DNA from: Caedibacter sp052030685
Lineage (GTDB): Bacteria; Pseudomonadota; Gammaproteobacteria; Francisellales; Francisellaceae
Reading direction: 5' to 3'
DNA length: 64,000 nucleotides
Assembly (NCBI RefSeq): GCF_052030685.1
Contig: NZ_JBQAJM010000012.1
Coordinates: 4,473-68,472 of the forward strand
Notes under the pieces: generated by a model
The model's database searches: none
Seen by the model: only the letters and a program-made list of their open reading frames with translations
Told to the model about the DNA's origin: nothing
Position numbers and translations under genes: made by a program
Shown: positions 18,804 to 27,530 of the stretch, piece by piece
Numbering within the stretch: the first letter of the stretch is position 1
Layout of the letters: every line of letters starts with the position of its first letter

Positions 18804-19043
18804 ATGACTAAGAAAATTACACAGATCACATTGGCTTTAGTTGGTATCGTGGGAATGTCACTTACGGCATTTGCAAGCACGCCAAGCACAACTGCCAACA
18901 ATACAGGGTACACAAAAGCAACAAAGCATCACAAAGAAGCCCAGCATAATACACATCAGCATACGAGCAAATCACATACTAAAACACATGCATCCACAAC
19001 TAAAAAGACGCATTCAACAACTTCATCACTGTATCATGCCTAA
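18804..19043 (+). CDS. Secreted His/Lys/Thr/Ser-rich peptide, Asr-like
   Basis: A 79-residue protein preceded by the strong site AAAGGAA. A signal peptide ends at about residue 24 (SLTAFA/STPS). The remaining 55 residues are almost entirely His, Lys, Thr, Ser, Ala and Gln, with repeated KTH, HTS and KHH patterns and no predicted fold. Composition, size and signal peptide resemble the periplasmic acid shock protein Asr of E. coli, an intrinsically disordered basic chaperone. Homology cannot be claimed from low-complexity sequence; metal (Zn, Ni, Cu) binding is the other obvious possibility. It is a lone gene with its own upstream region of about 200 bases. Confidence 0.65.
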   Translation: MTKKITQITLALVGIVGMSLTAFASTPSTTANNTGYTKATKHHKEAQHNTHQHTSKSHTKTHASTTKKTHSTTSSLYHA

Positions 19044-19108
19044 ATAAAAATTGTACTTCTCTAGATTATCTGCCAGTATGCTGCCATGAGCTTACAATCT
19101 ATATCAAC

Positions 19109-21478
19109 ATGCACTCTCAGAAGAATTGTTTCAAAAAGCGTTTATATCTTTGGATAATACTTTCAACCTTAAGCATTCTAAGCTTTGTTTTTTTGCTTTT
19201 CCAAGGTTTACCCATTAACACCAATATGCTGGCGCTATTACCCGGTGCAAAAGATACCAATAGTATTGAGAAGATCGCTGATAATTTCGCCAACACAATG
19301 GGCAAACAGATTGTTATTTTGGTTGGCAACCCCGATCAAGATAAAGCATTGCAAGCTTCGGATGTCTTTAGTCATAGACTTCAACAATCTAATTACTTTT
19401 CCAGTGTGACTAATGGCGTAAGCACTAATGAACAAGAAGCATGGGCAAGTTTCTATTTCCCCTATCGCTTATCCTTATTATCGGATAAAGATCGCACATT
19501 GATAATGCAACATCAATTTGACAGCATTAGTCAACAGGCTTTGTTTAACCTCTATAGTCCCATTGGCATTAGTAATTCTAAACTTTTGCAAAACGATCCT
19601 TTTTCTCTTTTTCAGCACTTTATCTTAGCTTTGCCTAAACCATCTAATAAGCTTGATTTGTATAAAAATCACCTAATGACCAAAGACAATGGCATCTGGT
19701 ATAGTATGATTAATGCTACCTTAAAGGAAGATAGTTTTTCCTTAAGCAACCAAAACAATATCACGCATCTTTTTAGTGATATTCAACAAATGATTACCAG
19801 TAATTATCCACAAAGTACTTTTTTGATGACGGGCATGCTTTTTTATGCCAAAGCAGGCACAGATAGCGCACGCCATGATGTTTCAATCATTGGTGTTGGC
19901 TCGTTGATTGGCATTATTCTGTTAATGCTTATTAGTTTTCATTCATTATCACCGTTGTTATTGACGCTATTCTCTAGTGCGATTGGCTTTGTTTTTGCCT
20001 TTATCGTAACGTATCTTATTTTTGGTAAGGTCTTTTTATTTACCCTTGTTTTTGGTGCCAGTCTCATTGGCATTTCAGTTGATTATGCCTTTTTCTACTA
20101 TGCTGATCGACTATATGGTGGCAAGCTATGGCAGTCAAGATCTGGACTTAAGCGCATCTTCTCTGGCATTACTTTAGGTCTTTTAAACGTTATCATTGCT
20201 TATTTGATTATCGCCATAGCCCCTTTTCCTGGGCTCAGACAGCTTGCCACCTTTGCCATTAGCGGTTTATTGATGTCATACCTGACGGTGGTCTGTTTGT
20301 TTCCTTATCTGCTTAAACCACATAAGCGTGCCTTTAATTCCTTTATTTGTCACATCGCCACACTTTATCTTAAGCTTTGGCAAAACTTAAGTATCAAAAA
20401 AATTATAATCATCTACATGATCCTTGCGATTATCGCCGCCATTGGCATCTCCAAGCTGCATAGCAATGATGATATTCGCATTTTAGAAGCGACACCCAAA
20501 GCACTCAAAGCCAATGAACAGCAATTAAAATCGATTATTGGCAGCGATGTCAGCACTGATTTTATTGTTGTCACAGGCAATACACCTGAAGATGTCATCA
20601 ATCATGAGCACCTATTGATTAACAAAATTAAAGCGCAAAACCCAACTATCACACAGCCCATTATTGCGATTAGCCAATATCTGCCAAGCATTGATAGCCA
20701 ACAACAGAATTACACCCTTGTGCGCGAGAACCTCTTAAAAAATCGATTAAGTGACTTCCTAAACCAAATCGGTGTTGATAGCAAAGAAATTAAGCGTATT
20801 GAAAAGAACTTACGGAATATTCCTTTTAAACCACTGACTGTTCACGATTGGTTAAGCTCACCCGTATCACACAACTTAAAATTTTTATGGATGGGAAAAA
20901 CTCAAACTTCAAGACATTCTGATGCACAGTTTGCTTCGGTTGTTCTGTTATCACAAAAATTAAATATGAACGACATTAAAACCATTTGCACAGGTCTTCC
21001 TTATGTCATCTTTATCAACAAAGCAGATGAGATCTCACATGTCTTTAAAACCTATCGTCAATATATTAGCTATCTATTGATTATTGTATTTGTTGCACTA
21101 TTTTTACTGCTGTTACTACGTTATAGATGTCTACAAAAAGCCATATGCTATTTTGTACCACCAACGATGGCAACCTTACTAAGCCTTGCCGTGTTTGGCA
21201 TATTTAACGTCCCAGTTACACTCTTTAGCATTCTGGCATTAATTCTAGTGCTGGGCATTGCCGTTGATTATGTATTGTTTTTTGCTGAAACCAAGTCAAG
21301 CCTGCATAGCACAATGCTAGCAGTAACTCTCTCAGCGATTACAACGATACTTTCCTTTGGACTATTAGCTTTTAGCCAAACGCCTGTTATTCACTACTTT
21401 GGGTTAGCTGTATTTGTTGGCATTACCAGTGCATTTTTATTGTCGCCCTTAGCTTCTAATCGAGTGATGTATAAATAA
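19109..21478 (+). CDS. MMPL/RND family exporter (COG4258 type)
   Basis: A 789-residue membrane protein with the RND half-size plan: helix 1 (residues 12-32), a periplasmic domain of about 220 residues, a six-helix bundle including SLIGISVDYAFFYYADR (near residue 320), a second periplasmic domain, and a second bundle with VLGIAVDYVLFFAETK (near residue 715). These paired GIxVDYxxF helices carry the proton-relay aspartates of MMPL proteins. Members of this subgroup are predicted exporters of lipids or acyl products. No lipid synthesis genes adjoin it. The stop codon is formed at the edge of a family A repeat. Confidence 0.88.
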   Translation: MHSQKNCFKKRLYLWIILSTLSILSFVFLLFQGLPINTNMLALLPGAKDTNSIEKIADNFANTMGKQIVILVGNPDQDKALQASDVFSHRLQQSNYFSSVTNGVSTNEQEAWASFYFPYRLSLLSDKDRTLIMQHQFDSISQQALFNLYSPIGISNSKLLQNDPFSLFQHFILALPKPSNKLDLYKNHLMTKDNGIWYSMINATLKEDSFSLSNQNNITHLFSDIQQMITSNYPQSTFLMTGMLFYAKAGTDSARHDVSIIGVGSLIGIILLMLISFHSLSPLLLTLFSSAIGFVFAFIVTYLIFGKVFLFTLVFGASLIGISVDYAFFYYADRLYGGKLWQSRSGLKRIFSGITLGLLNVIIAYLIIAIAPFPGLRQLATFAISGLLMSYLTVVCLFPYLLKPHKRAFNSFICHIATLYLKLWQNLSIKKIIIIYMILAIIAAIGISKLHSNDDIRILEATPKALKANEQQLKSIIGSDVSTDFIVVTGNTPEDVINHEHLLINKIKAQNPTITQPIIAISQYLPSIDSQQQNYTLVRENLLKNRLSDFLNQIGVDSKEIKRIEKNLRNIPFKPLTVHDWLSSPVSHNLKFLWMGKTQTSRHSDAQFASVVLLSQKLNMNDIKTICTGLPYVIFINKADEISHVFKTYRQYISYLLIIVFVALFLLLLLRYRCLQKAICYFVPPTMATLLSLAVFGIFNVPVTLFSILALILVLGIAVDYVLFFAETKSSLHSTMLAVTLSAITTILSFGLLAFSQTPVIHYFGLAVFVGITSAFLLSPLASNRVMYK

Positions 21479-21556
21479 GTTGCATCATCTCGTACCTCTC
21501 CCCTTGTGCGATTGCTCGTGCAGCTTAGGCTGCACGGTTGAGAGGGGCAGATCACT
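21472..21556. repeat. Family A palindromic repeat, copy 2
   Basis: Inverted relative to copy 1. The core at 21518-21535 differs by one base (AAGC to AGGC). It begins AATAAGTTGC, so the TAA stop of the MMPL exporter lies inside the repeat end. It ends near GAGAGGGGCAG. Confidence 0.8.
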
Positions 21557-21698
21557 CACAAAGGCTAAGGAGCAACACTGAAAGTTCATGGACATATCCT
21601 TGTTTTTTTTATATGATGCGCATCAGTGACTTTTTGTAGTCTAATTAACCAATTTAAATGAGTTCAAATAACCAAAATTTAAAAGTAGATCTATTATT

Positions 21699-23603
21699 AT
21701 GATGTTTTATCCTCAAGAGTTTGATGTTATCGTTGTTGGTGGCGGTCATGCTGGAACAGAAGCGGCAGCGGCAGCGGCACGCATGGGTGCCAACACCCTA
21801 CTCTTAACACACAATATCGACACCCTAGGACAAATGTCATGCAACCCTGCCATAGGTGGCATTGGTAAAGGTCATTTGGTGAAAGAGATCGATGCCTTAG
21901 GTGGCATTATGGCAAAAGCGATTGATAAGGCAGGTATTCAATTTCGCACACTTAATGCCAGAAAAGGCCCTGCAGTACGCGCAACACGCGCGCAAGCTGA
22001 TCGTACACTTTACAAAATCGCTGTACGCCATGCACTAGAGAATCAAGAGAACTTATCAATATTCCAACAAGGTGTTGATGATCTCTTAATCGAGAATGAT
22101 CGCGTCACTGGTGTTGTGACGCAAATGGGGTTAAGCTTTCGCGCCAAAACAGTTGTTTTAACGGTTGGTACGTTTCTAGCAGGCAAAATTCATATCGGTT
22201 TTAATCATTATCAAGGCGGTCGTGCCGGTGATCAACCGGCTAATGCTTTAGCGCAGAAACTGCGTGCACTTCCCTTTGATGTCGCACGTTTAAAAACAGG
22301 CACCCCGCCACGCATTGATAAACGTAGCGTCAACTTTGCCGCAATGGGTGTTCAACCTGGCGATGACCCAACACCTTCTTTTTCATTTTTTACTGAAGCA
22401 CACGAGCACCCACTGCAAGTGCCCTGTCATATTACTTACACCAACCTTAAAACCCATGAAATCATTCTTAAAAATCTAGATCGCTCAGCGATGTATGGCG
22501 GCATGATCGATGGCATTGGACCACGTTATTGCCCATCGATTGAAGATAAGATTGTGCGCTTTGCGGATAAAGACCGCCATCAGATATTTGTTGAGCCTGA
22601 AGGATTAGATAGCATTGAGCTTTACCCTAATGGCATGTCAACCTCTTTACCATTTGATGTGCAACTGCAGTTTATTCGTAGCATTGAAGGTTTTGAAAAC
22701 GCTTACATCACGCGCCCTGGTTACGCTATTGAGTATGATTTCTTTGATCCACGTGGCTTATATCCAAGCTTAGAAACCAAACACGTTGAAAATCTATTTT
22801 TTGCTGGACAAATCAATGGTACAACAGGCTATGAAGAAGCCGCTGCCCAAGGTCTTATTGCCGGCTTAAACGCAACCCTTAAATCACAAGGCAAACCAAC
22901 TTGGTCACCCAAGCGCAATGAAGCATATATTGGTGTACTCATCGATGATTTAATCACTAAAGGTACACAAGAGCCTTATCGCATGTTTACCTCACGTGCG
23001 GAATATCGATTGATTCTAAGAGAGGATAATGCCGATGCGCGACTATGTCCCAAAGCGATAGAGCTTGGACTGTTAAACAATAAAGATAAAGAAGCATATC
23101 TTGCCAAAGCAGCCTTAATATCCAGTGAAACTTCACGCTTAAAATCTACGTGGGTTGCACCCAAAAGCGTTAAAGCCGAAAAATTAAAGTCATTGCTTGG
23201 AAAAGCCCTGAGTAAAGAAAGTAGCTTATTTGATTTATTAAAGCGCCCTGAGGTCGATTATCAAAGCCTTGCAGATATCGCAGAGCTTGGTGAGTTTATC
23301 GATCACACACAAGCCATTGAACAAATTGAAATCTCTGCCAAATATGCAGGATATATCGAGCGTCAAAATGAAGAGATTTTGGCTAATCAAACCCTTGAAA
23401 ATGCACAAATCCCTCAGGAGTTTGACTACAGCAAGGTTTCAGGGCTTTCTAACGAAGTTCGTCAAAAGCTTATAACACAACGCCCATCAAGCCTAGGTGA
23501 AGCTTCACGCATACAAGGCGTCACACCGGCTGCTATTTCCTTATTGACTATTTACATGAAAAAGTTAGGCTTTCTTAAGAAGCAAAATAAGATTAATGAC
23601 TAA
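21699..23603 (+). CDS. mnmG: tRNA uridine-5-carboxymethylaminomethyl modification enzyme MnmG
   Basis: FAD-dependent partner of MnmE that builds the cmnm5 modification at U34 of tRNAs. The 634-residue protein starts with the FAD motif VVGGGHAGTEAA (near residues 12-23), followed by MSCNPAIGGIGKGHL, TLNARKGPAVRATRAQADR and FFAGQINGTTGYEEAAAQG, all hallmarks of GidA/MnmG. The C-terminal helical domain that contacts MnmE is complete. The second in-frame ATG at 21702 could also serve as start. In many bacteria it pairs with rsmG near the origin; that gene is not here. Confidence 0.97.
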   Translation: MMFYPQEFDVIVVGGGHAGTEAAAAAARMGANTLLLTHNIDTLGQMSCNPAIGGIGKGHLVKEIDALGGIMAKAIDKAGIQFRTLNARKGPAVRATRAQADRTLYKIAVRHALENQENLSIFQQGVDDLLIENDRVTGVVTQMGLSFRAKTVVLTVGTFLAGKIHIGFNHYQGGRAGDQPANALAQKLRALPFDVARLKTGTPPRIDKRSVNFAAMGVQPGDDPTPSFSFFTEAHEHPLQVPCHITYTNLKTHEIILKNLDRSAMYGGMIDGIGPRYCPSIEDKIVRFADKDRHQIFVEPEGLDSIELYPNGMSTSLPFDVQLQFIRSIEGFENAYITRPGYAIEYDFFDPRGLYPSLETKHVENLFFAGQINGTTGYEEAAAQGLIAGLNATLKSQGKPTWSPKRNEAYIGVLIDDLITKGTQEPYRMFTSRAEYRLILREDNADARLCPKAIELGLLNNKDKEAYLAKAALISSETSRLKSTWVAPKSVKAEKLKSLLGKALSKESSLFDLLKRPEVDYQSLADIAELGEFIDHTQAIEQIEISAKYAGYIERQNEEILANQTLENAQIPQEFDYSKVSGLSNEVRQKLITQRPSSLGEASRIQGVTPAAISLLTIYMKKLGFLKKQNKIND

Positions 23604-23613
23604 GGGGCCTTTG

Positions 23614-24033
23614 ATGATACTGAAAAAAACAACGCCTTTATTTAAAACATTGCTTTTGATTGTGTTGAGTGTTGTGATGAGCGCATGTGCGACCACTGCA
23701 AAGTATCGTGCCATTCTAGATCAATGGCGTGGTCAAAAAATTGATACTTTTGTACAGATGTGGGGATATCCAAATAAAACATTGAAGCTTGATAATAACC
23801 AAACAGCCTATATTTATAGTGATCGCCAAATTGTCAGCACACCCATTACACAAATGCCAACGAACATTACTACCGTGCAAAATGGCAATAACACCACGGT
23901 GATCTCGACACCTGGTACGATTGTCGGTGGTCAGACGTATTCATTATCGTGCACAACATGGATTGTCTTTGACAACAAAACGAGAAAAATTGTCAACACC
24001 ACATTCCGTGGCAATAACTGTGTTTCTTATTAA
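23614..24033 (+). CDS. Small outer membrane lipoprotein of unknown function
   Basis: A 139-residue protein from the ATG at 23614, which has AAGGGG six bases upstream; an earlier start would overlap mnmG. A lipoprotein signal with lipobox VMSAC places the lipidated cysteine at about residue 26. The mature part begins TTAKYRAILDQWRGQ and continues with a pattern (W-G-x-P, Y-x-Y, CTTWIVFD, GNNC) seen in small lipoproteins that share the SmpA/OmlA-type fold. I do not recognise a named family. It may be co-transcribed with mnmG. Confidence 0.75.
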   Translation: MILKKTTPLFKTLLLIVLSVVMSACATTAKYRAILDQWRGQKIDTFVQMWGYPNKTLKLDNNQTAYIYSDRQIVSTPITQMPTNITTVQNGNNTTVISTPGTIVGGQTYSLSCTTWIVFDNKTRKIVNTTFRGNNCVSY

Positions 24034-24104
24034 GTGAATATATTAAAACACACTATAACTTATGAATTTTAATAAGTAGCTATGCAAATATTATCAGGTG
24101 TTTT

Positions 24105-24182
24105 TTGGGACTCTCGGATCAAGTCCGAGAATGGTCATGAGTTGTTATATTCGGGCTTGACTCGAATATCCATGATTACTAA
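24105..24182. repeat. Hairpin-forming intergenic repeat (CTCGGATCAAGTCCGAG type)
   Basis: CTCGG and CCGAG bracket ATCAAGT at 24114-24130, followed by a diverged copy, TCGGGCTTGACTCGA, near 24150. The two halves form an imperfect inverted pair around AGTTGTTATA. Only one copy was noticed in the window, but the style is that of dispersed palindromic repeats. It lies between the lipoprotein gene and yggX. Confidence 0.5.
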
Positions 24183-24237
24183 CAAACTATTGCTTAACTT
24201 TAGACTAACCTAAACTGAAAAGGATAAAAAAGAGACC

Positions 24238-24504
24238 ATGACTGATATTTTTTGTGAAAAACTGAAACAACAAGGCACTGCCATGCAATATGCACCCATT
24301 CCAGGGGCGCTTGGACAACGCATTTTAAAATCAATCTCACAGGAGGCTTGGAGCAAATGGCTTGATCATCAGACGATTTTAATTAATGAATATCGTCTTA
24401 ACCTTATGGAGCCAGAAGCCAAGAAATTCTTAATGACTGAAATGGAAAAATTTCTATTTGACGAAGGTTCTGAAAAGCCTGATGCTTTCTCTACACCTGA
24501 GTAG
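24238..24504 (+). CDS. yggX: Fe(2+)-trafficking protein YggX
   Basis: An 88-residue protein, the family's exact size. It has the conserved IFCxxL start (FCEKL), PGALGQRI, the SQEAWSKWLDHQTILINEYRLN core and a C-terminal EMEKFLF. YggX protects iron-sulfur clusters from superoxide and lowers free iron. In E. coli it follows mutY; here it stands alone between repeats. The purine-rich AAAAGGATAAAAAAG precedes the ATG. Confidence 0.95.
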   Translation: MTDIFCEKLKQQGTAMQYAPIPGALGQRILKSISQEAWSKWLDHQTILINEYRLNLMEPEAKKFLMTEMEKFLFDEGSEKPDAFSTPE

Positions 24505-24544
24505 TCACCGCACACAGCATAACAATGAACACCATGCTTATATG

Positions 24545-24707
24545 CCATATAAATTAATGACACCTTTAGCATGATTGCTAACCGACCATGACAACTTTGC
24601 ACTGGATCCTCACGCAATCCTAGCTCAGGATGACAAATCCATAGGATGACATTGCAAGGATGGATGCGTGGCAATCCATTTTATCAGGAATGGTTAATTT
24701 AACTTTG
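24545..24707. repeat. Family B related element, interior copy
   Basis: Homologous to the interior of the 5520-5731 element read on its minus strand. Shared blocks include TAAAT-TAATG near the left end, GCACTGGATCCTCACGCAAT with CTCAGGATGAC, and GGATGCGTGGCAATC with ATTTTATCAGG near 24662-24690. Its right end is replaced by the family C repeat. No gene is supported in the gap 24505-24777. Confidence 0.7.
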
Positions 24708-24775
24708 ACTGATGCTCAGTGCATCGCTTCGACTTACGCTCAGGGTACGATGAGCCCTTTTGGGTAAGCATTTAA
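24708..24775. repeat. Family C repeat, copy 2
   Basis: The reverse complement of 7350-7411 with only a few differences (CTTCGACTTACGCTCAGGG, then TACGATGAGCCCTTTTGGG). It abuts the stop codon of the amino acid permease at 24778. Confidence 0.8.
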
Positions 24776-24777
24776 TC

Positions 24778-26097
24778 TTAGCCATCTTTTCTTTGCAAAT
24801 TAACCCATTCAGCAATCGCATAAATGGGCGTACCCAAAAAGAATAAGATCATACCATAGTAAACAACTTCTTGCCCTGAGCCTAATATGGTCCAGAATGA
24901 ATAAGCGCATGCAAGTACGGCAATAATAATGGACATTTGCCAGAATGGACTATCTTTATCTTGTTGCTTGATCACTAAGATATTCGATATCGTCGTATAA
25001 AAATATGGCACCAATGCAGTTAACACCGCCATCAGAATAATTAATTCAAATTGTTCAACCAAGGCTTTTGACATGGTCAGTAATAGCAAAAGCGTCATTA
25101 GCACACCAGATAAGACCAAGCTAAAGCTTGGCGCACCATAGCGATTTTCTTTAGCAAAAATCTTAGGGAAGAGATTAGTCTCAGCAATAGACTTAGAGAC
25201 GACTGCTGTCACCATCACCCAGCCATTTAGTGTCCCTAAACAAGCGATCACTGCGGCAATTGCGATAAATACACCACCGGCTTGACCAATAATTTCTGTC
25301 GCTGCTAGAGCAAATGGCGCATTCGAGTTTGCAAGCTCTGCCGCTGGCACCATACCCATAATCACTGTAGAGCTGGCGATATAAATAAATGCTGCAATCA
25401 ATGTACCTGTTAATGTTGCCAATGGGATGGTTTTTTGTGGGTTTTTCACTTTGCTTGCTGTCACTGCTGCAGACTCCAAACCAATAAATGCCCAAAGGGT
25501 CAATGAAGCAGCAGCACTTAATGCACTTAAACTTGAGCTATCGCTGCGATTAAACTCAAGATAATACTCTGGGTGGATATACCAAATACCCGCAAAGATA
25601 ATAAATAATAGCGGAATTGTTTTACCAATCATTGATAGCAATTGTAGCCAACCCACAATACGCGCACCAAACATATTAAAGAAAGTAATGATCCAAATAA
25701 TGCCAATGGCAGCAATCGCCGTCATTAATTTGTCTGACAAAATCGGGAAAAAGAAACTCAAATATCCCACCATTGCCAAAGAGATTGCGCAGTTTCCTAC
25801 CCACAATGACACCCAATAGCCAAAACCACTTTGGAAGCCTAGAAAGTTACCCATCCCGACGCGCACATAAGTGTAAGGTCCGCCATCAACCTTGGGTATC
25901 AGGCGACTAAAGCTGCAAAAAACAAGTGCCAACAATACCGAGCCAACCGCTGTGAAAATCCACGCCAAAATACTAATTGAACCAAACTTTGCCAGACCTG
26001 ATGGCAATAAAAATATCCCCGAACCAACCATATTGCCAGAGACTAGCGCCACTAGCATCCAAAAGCTCATATATTGATTTTTTTCATTTTGCTGCAT
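24778..26097 (-). CDS. APC superfamily amino acid permease (APA-type antiporter)
   Basis: A 439-residue protein with 12 predicted helices. The N-terminal motif SGNMVGSGIFLLPSGLA (residues 20-36) is the APC substrate-binding GSGIF loop. DGGPYTYVRVGMG in helix 3 and FIGLESAAVTASKV in helix 6 match basic amino acid/polyamine antiporters (AdiC, PotE, ArcD2 group). The substrate may be arginine, ornithine, lysine or another cationic amino acid. It stands alone, with no decarboxylase or deiminase gene nearby. A repeat touches its 3' end. Confidence 0.85.
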   Translation of the reverse strand: MQQNEKNQYMSFWMLVALVSGNMVGSGIFLLPSGLAKFGSISILAWIFTAVGSVLLALVFCSFSRLIPKVDGGPYTYVRVGMGNFLGFQSGFGYWVSLWVGNCAISLAMVGYLSFFFPILSDKLMTAIAAIGIIWIITFFNMFGARIVGWLQLLSMIGKTIPLLFIIFAGIWYIHPEYYLEFNRSDSSSLSALSAAASLTLWAFIGLESAAVTASKVKNPQKTIPLATLTGTLIAAFIYIASSTVIMGMVPAAELANSNAPFALAATEIIGQAGGVFIAIAAVIACLGTLNGWVMVTAVVSKSIAETNLFPKIFAKENRYGAPSFSLVLSGVLMTLLLLLTMSKALVEQFELIILMAVLTALVPYFYTTISNILVIKQQDKDSPFWQMSIIIAVLACAYSFWTILGSGQEVVYYGMILFFLGTPIYAIAEWVNLQRKDG

Positions 26098-26268
26098 ACA
26101 GCAACACTCCCCGTTTTTTATATTCTCTATTCAATAATAGTCAAAATAAATACCATAGTATAAGCGACTATTAAAGTCGCCTTTTGTTAACAGCAGTTAC
26201 CATGACAGGTTTTACCCCCAATGAACAGACACAAAATCATACGATTTCAGATAATTAAAAAGTACGCA

Positions 26269-26306
26269 TAAAAAAAAGGGTGCGCTGCCAACAGCACACC
26301 CTTTAA
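26269..26306 (-). terminator. Rho-independent terminator of thrS-infC-rpmI-rplT
   Basis: On the minus strand GGGTGTGCTG pairs with CAGCGCACCC across a four-base loop (one wobble pair), followed by eight T residues. It lies about 20 bases past the rplT stop. Confidence 0.93.
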
Positions 26307-26324
26307 TTCAACTAGCGCTTACTA

Positions 26325-26684
26325 TTAAGCTGCTAATGCTGATTTTGCTTTTTCAACTAATTGTGCAAATGCATCTTTGTTGAATACTGCTAACTCAGCC
26401 AATACTTTACGATCAAGTTCGATATTCGCTTTTTTCAAGCCATTAATAAATAGGCTATAGCTTAAGTCGTGCTGACGCGCTGCGGCATTTATACGCACAA
26501 TCCAAAGCGCTCTGAACTGTCTTTTTCTCTGCTTACGGTCACGATACGCATATTGACCCGCTTTGATAACCGCTTGCTTAGCAACACGATACACACGCGA
26601 GCGCGCACCATAATAGCCTTTGGCTTGTTTTAAAATCTTCTTATGACGACGACGTGCTTCCACGCCTCTTTTTACTCTAGGCAT
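26325..26684 (-). CDS. rplT: 50S ribosomal protein L20
   Basis: Assembly-initiating protein of the large subunit. The 119-residue protein begins PRVKRGVEARRRHKKILKQAKGYYGARSR (split here by the family's basic N-terminal extension) and ends in the globular domain SLFINGLKKANIELDRKVLA. Length and sequence are typical. In E. coli L20 represses rpmI-rplT translation through an mRNA pseudoknot; whether that exists here needs structure analysis. It is the last gene of the operon, before a strong terminator. Confidence 0.97.
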   Translation of the reverse strand: MPRVKRGVEARRRHKKILKQAKGYYGARSRVYRVAKQAVIKAGQYAYRDRKQRKRQFRALWIVRINAAARQHDLSYSLFINGLKKANIELDRKVLAELAVFNKDAFAQLVEKAKSALAA

Positions 26685-26718
26685 AATCTACTCCACTTTA
26701 AAAAATTGTTACTAACAC

Positions 26719-26916
26719 TTATGCATACGGCATTTGTTGATTCAAACTTGGTACGTCTACTTTAGCAACTTGAGACATACCACGTAAATGACGCTTACGC
26801 TTAGTTGTCATCTTCGTGTTAATGTGAGCGCGGTTCGCTGAACGATGCTTAAAACCACCCTTACCTGTTCTTTTAAAGCGCTTAGCAGCACCTCGGTTTG
26901 TTTTTATTTTTGGCAT
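26719..26916 (-). CDS. rpmI: 50S ribosomal protein L35
   Basis: A 65-residue basic protein starting PKIKTNRGAAKRFKRTGKG and including HRSANRAH and KRKRHLRG, the standard L35 pattern. It lies between infC and rplT, as in nearly all gammaproteobacteria. Confidence 0.97.
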   Translation of the reverse strand: MPKIKTNRGAAKRFKRTGKGGFKHRSANRAHINTKMTTKRKRHLRGMSQVAKVDVPSLNQQMPYA

Positions 26917-26974
26917 AATATACTCCGCATTTTACCATTTTTATGACATGTTCAAGCTTATACCTGACATGCGA

Positions 26975-27496
26975 TTATTTTTTCTTAGGCCCTAAGACCA
27001 TAACCATTTGGCGACCTTCCATTTTCGGTCGGTGCTCAACCACGCCGTATTCGTCTAAGTCAGCTTCCAAGCGTTTAAGCATATCAACGCCTAACTCTTG
27101 ATGCGCCATCTCACGACCTCTAAAACGAACAGTGATCTTGACTTTATCGCCACTTTCAAGGAACTTTATCAGGTTGCGTAGTTTTACCTGGTAGTCCCCA
27201 ATATCAGTACCAGGACGGATTTTAATTTCCTTGACCTGCATCTGCTTTTGCTTCTTTTTTGCAGCGGCTTTCTTCTTGCCTTGTTCAAACAAGAATTTGC
27301 CATAATCCATGATACGACACACTGGTGGTGCTGCCTGAGAGGCAATTTCCACCAAATCCATACCATGTTCTTCTGCCTGTGTTAACGCTTGTCTTAACGA
27401 CACAACGCCAATTTGCTCTCCTTCCGGCCCGATTAAACGAACCTCTTTCGCCCTAATACTTTCATTAATCGGCGTTTTCTGGTCTGCTTTGTTAAT
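26975..27496 (-). CDS. infC: Translation initiation factor IF-3 with ATT start
   Basis: Binds the 30S subunit, prevents premature 50S joining and proofreads the start codon. Homology continues upstream of the first ATG: the frame reads NKADQKTPINESIRAKEVRLIGPEGEQ back to an ATT codon at 27494-27496, with AGGAG eight bases before it. That ATT start gives 173 residues, close to the 180 of E. coli IF-3, whose gene also uses AUU for negative autoregulation. The conserved EVRLIGPEGEQ and IMDYGKFLFEQ segments and the C-terminal domain (MVMVLGPKKK) are intact. It begins 34 bases after thrS. Confidence 0.95.
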   Translation of the reverse strand: MNKADQKTPINESIRAKEVRLIGPEGEQIGVVSLRQALTQAEEHGMDLVEIASQAAPPVCRIMDYGKFLFEQGKKKAAAKKKQKQMQVKEIKIRPGTDIGDYQVKLRNLIKFLESGDKVKITVRFRGREMAHQELGVDMLKRLEADLDEYGVVEHRPKMEGRQMVMVLGPKKK

Positions 27497-27530
27497 AACT
27501 CAAACTCCTAATTTAGGTTTTCTAGGTCTC

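Noticed and set aside
18841..19047. 68-codon frame overlapping the Asr-like gene
   Set aside because: It lacks a signal peptide and ribosome binding site; the other frame has both.
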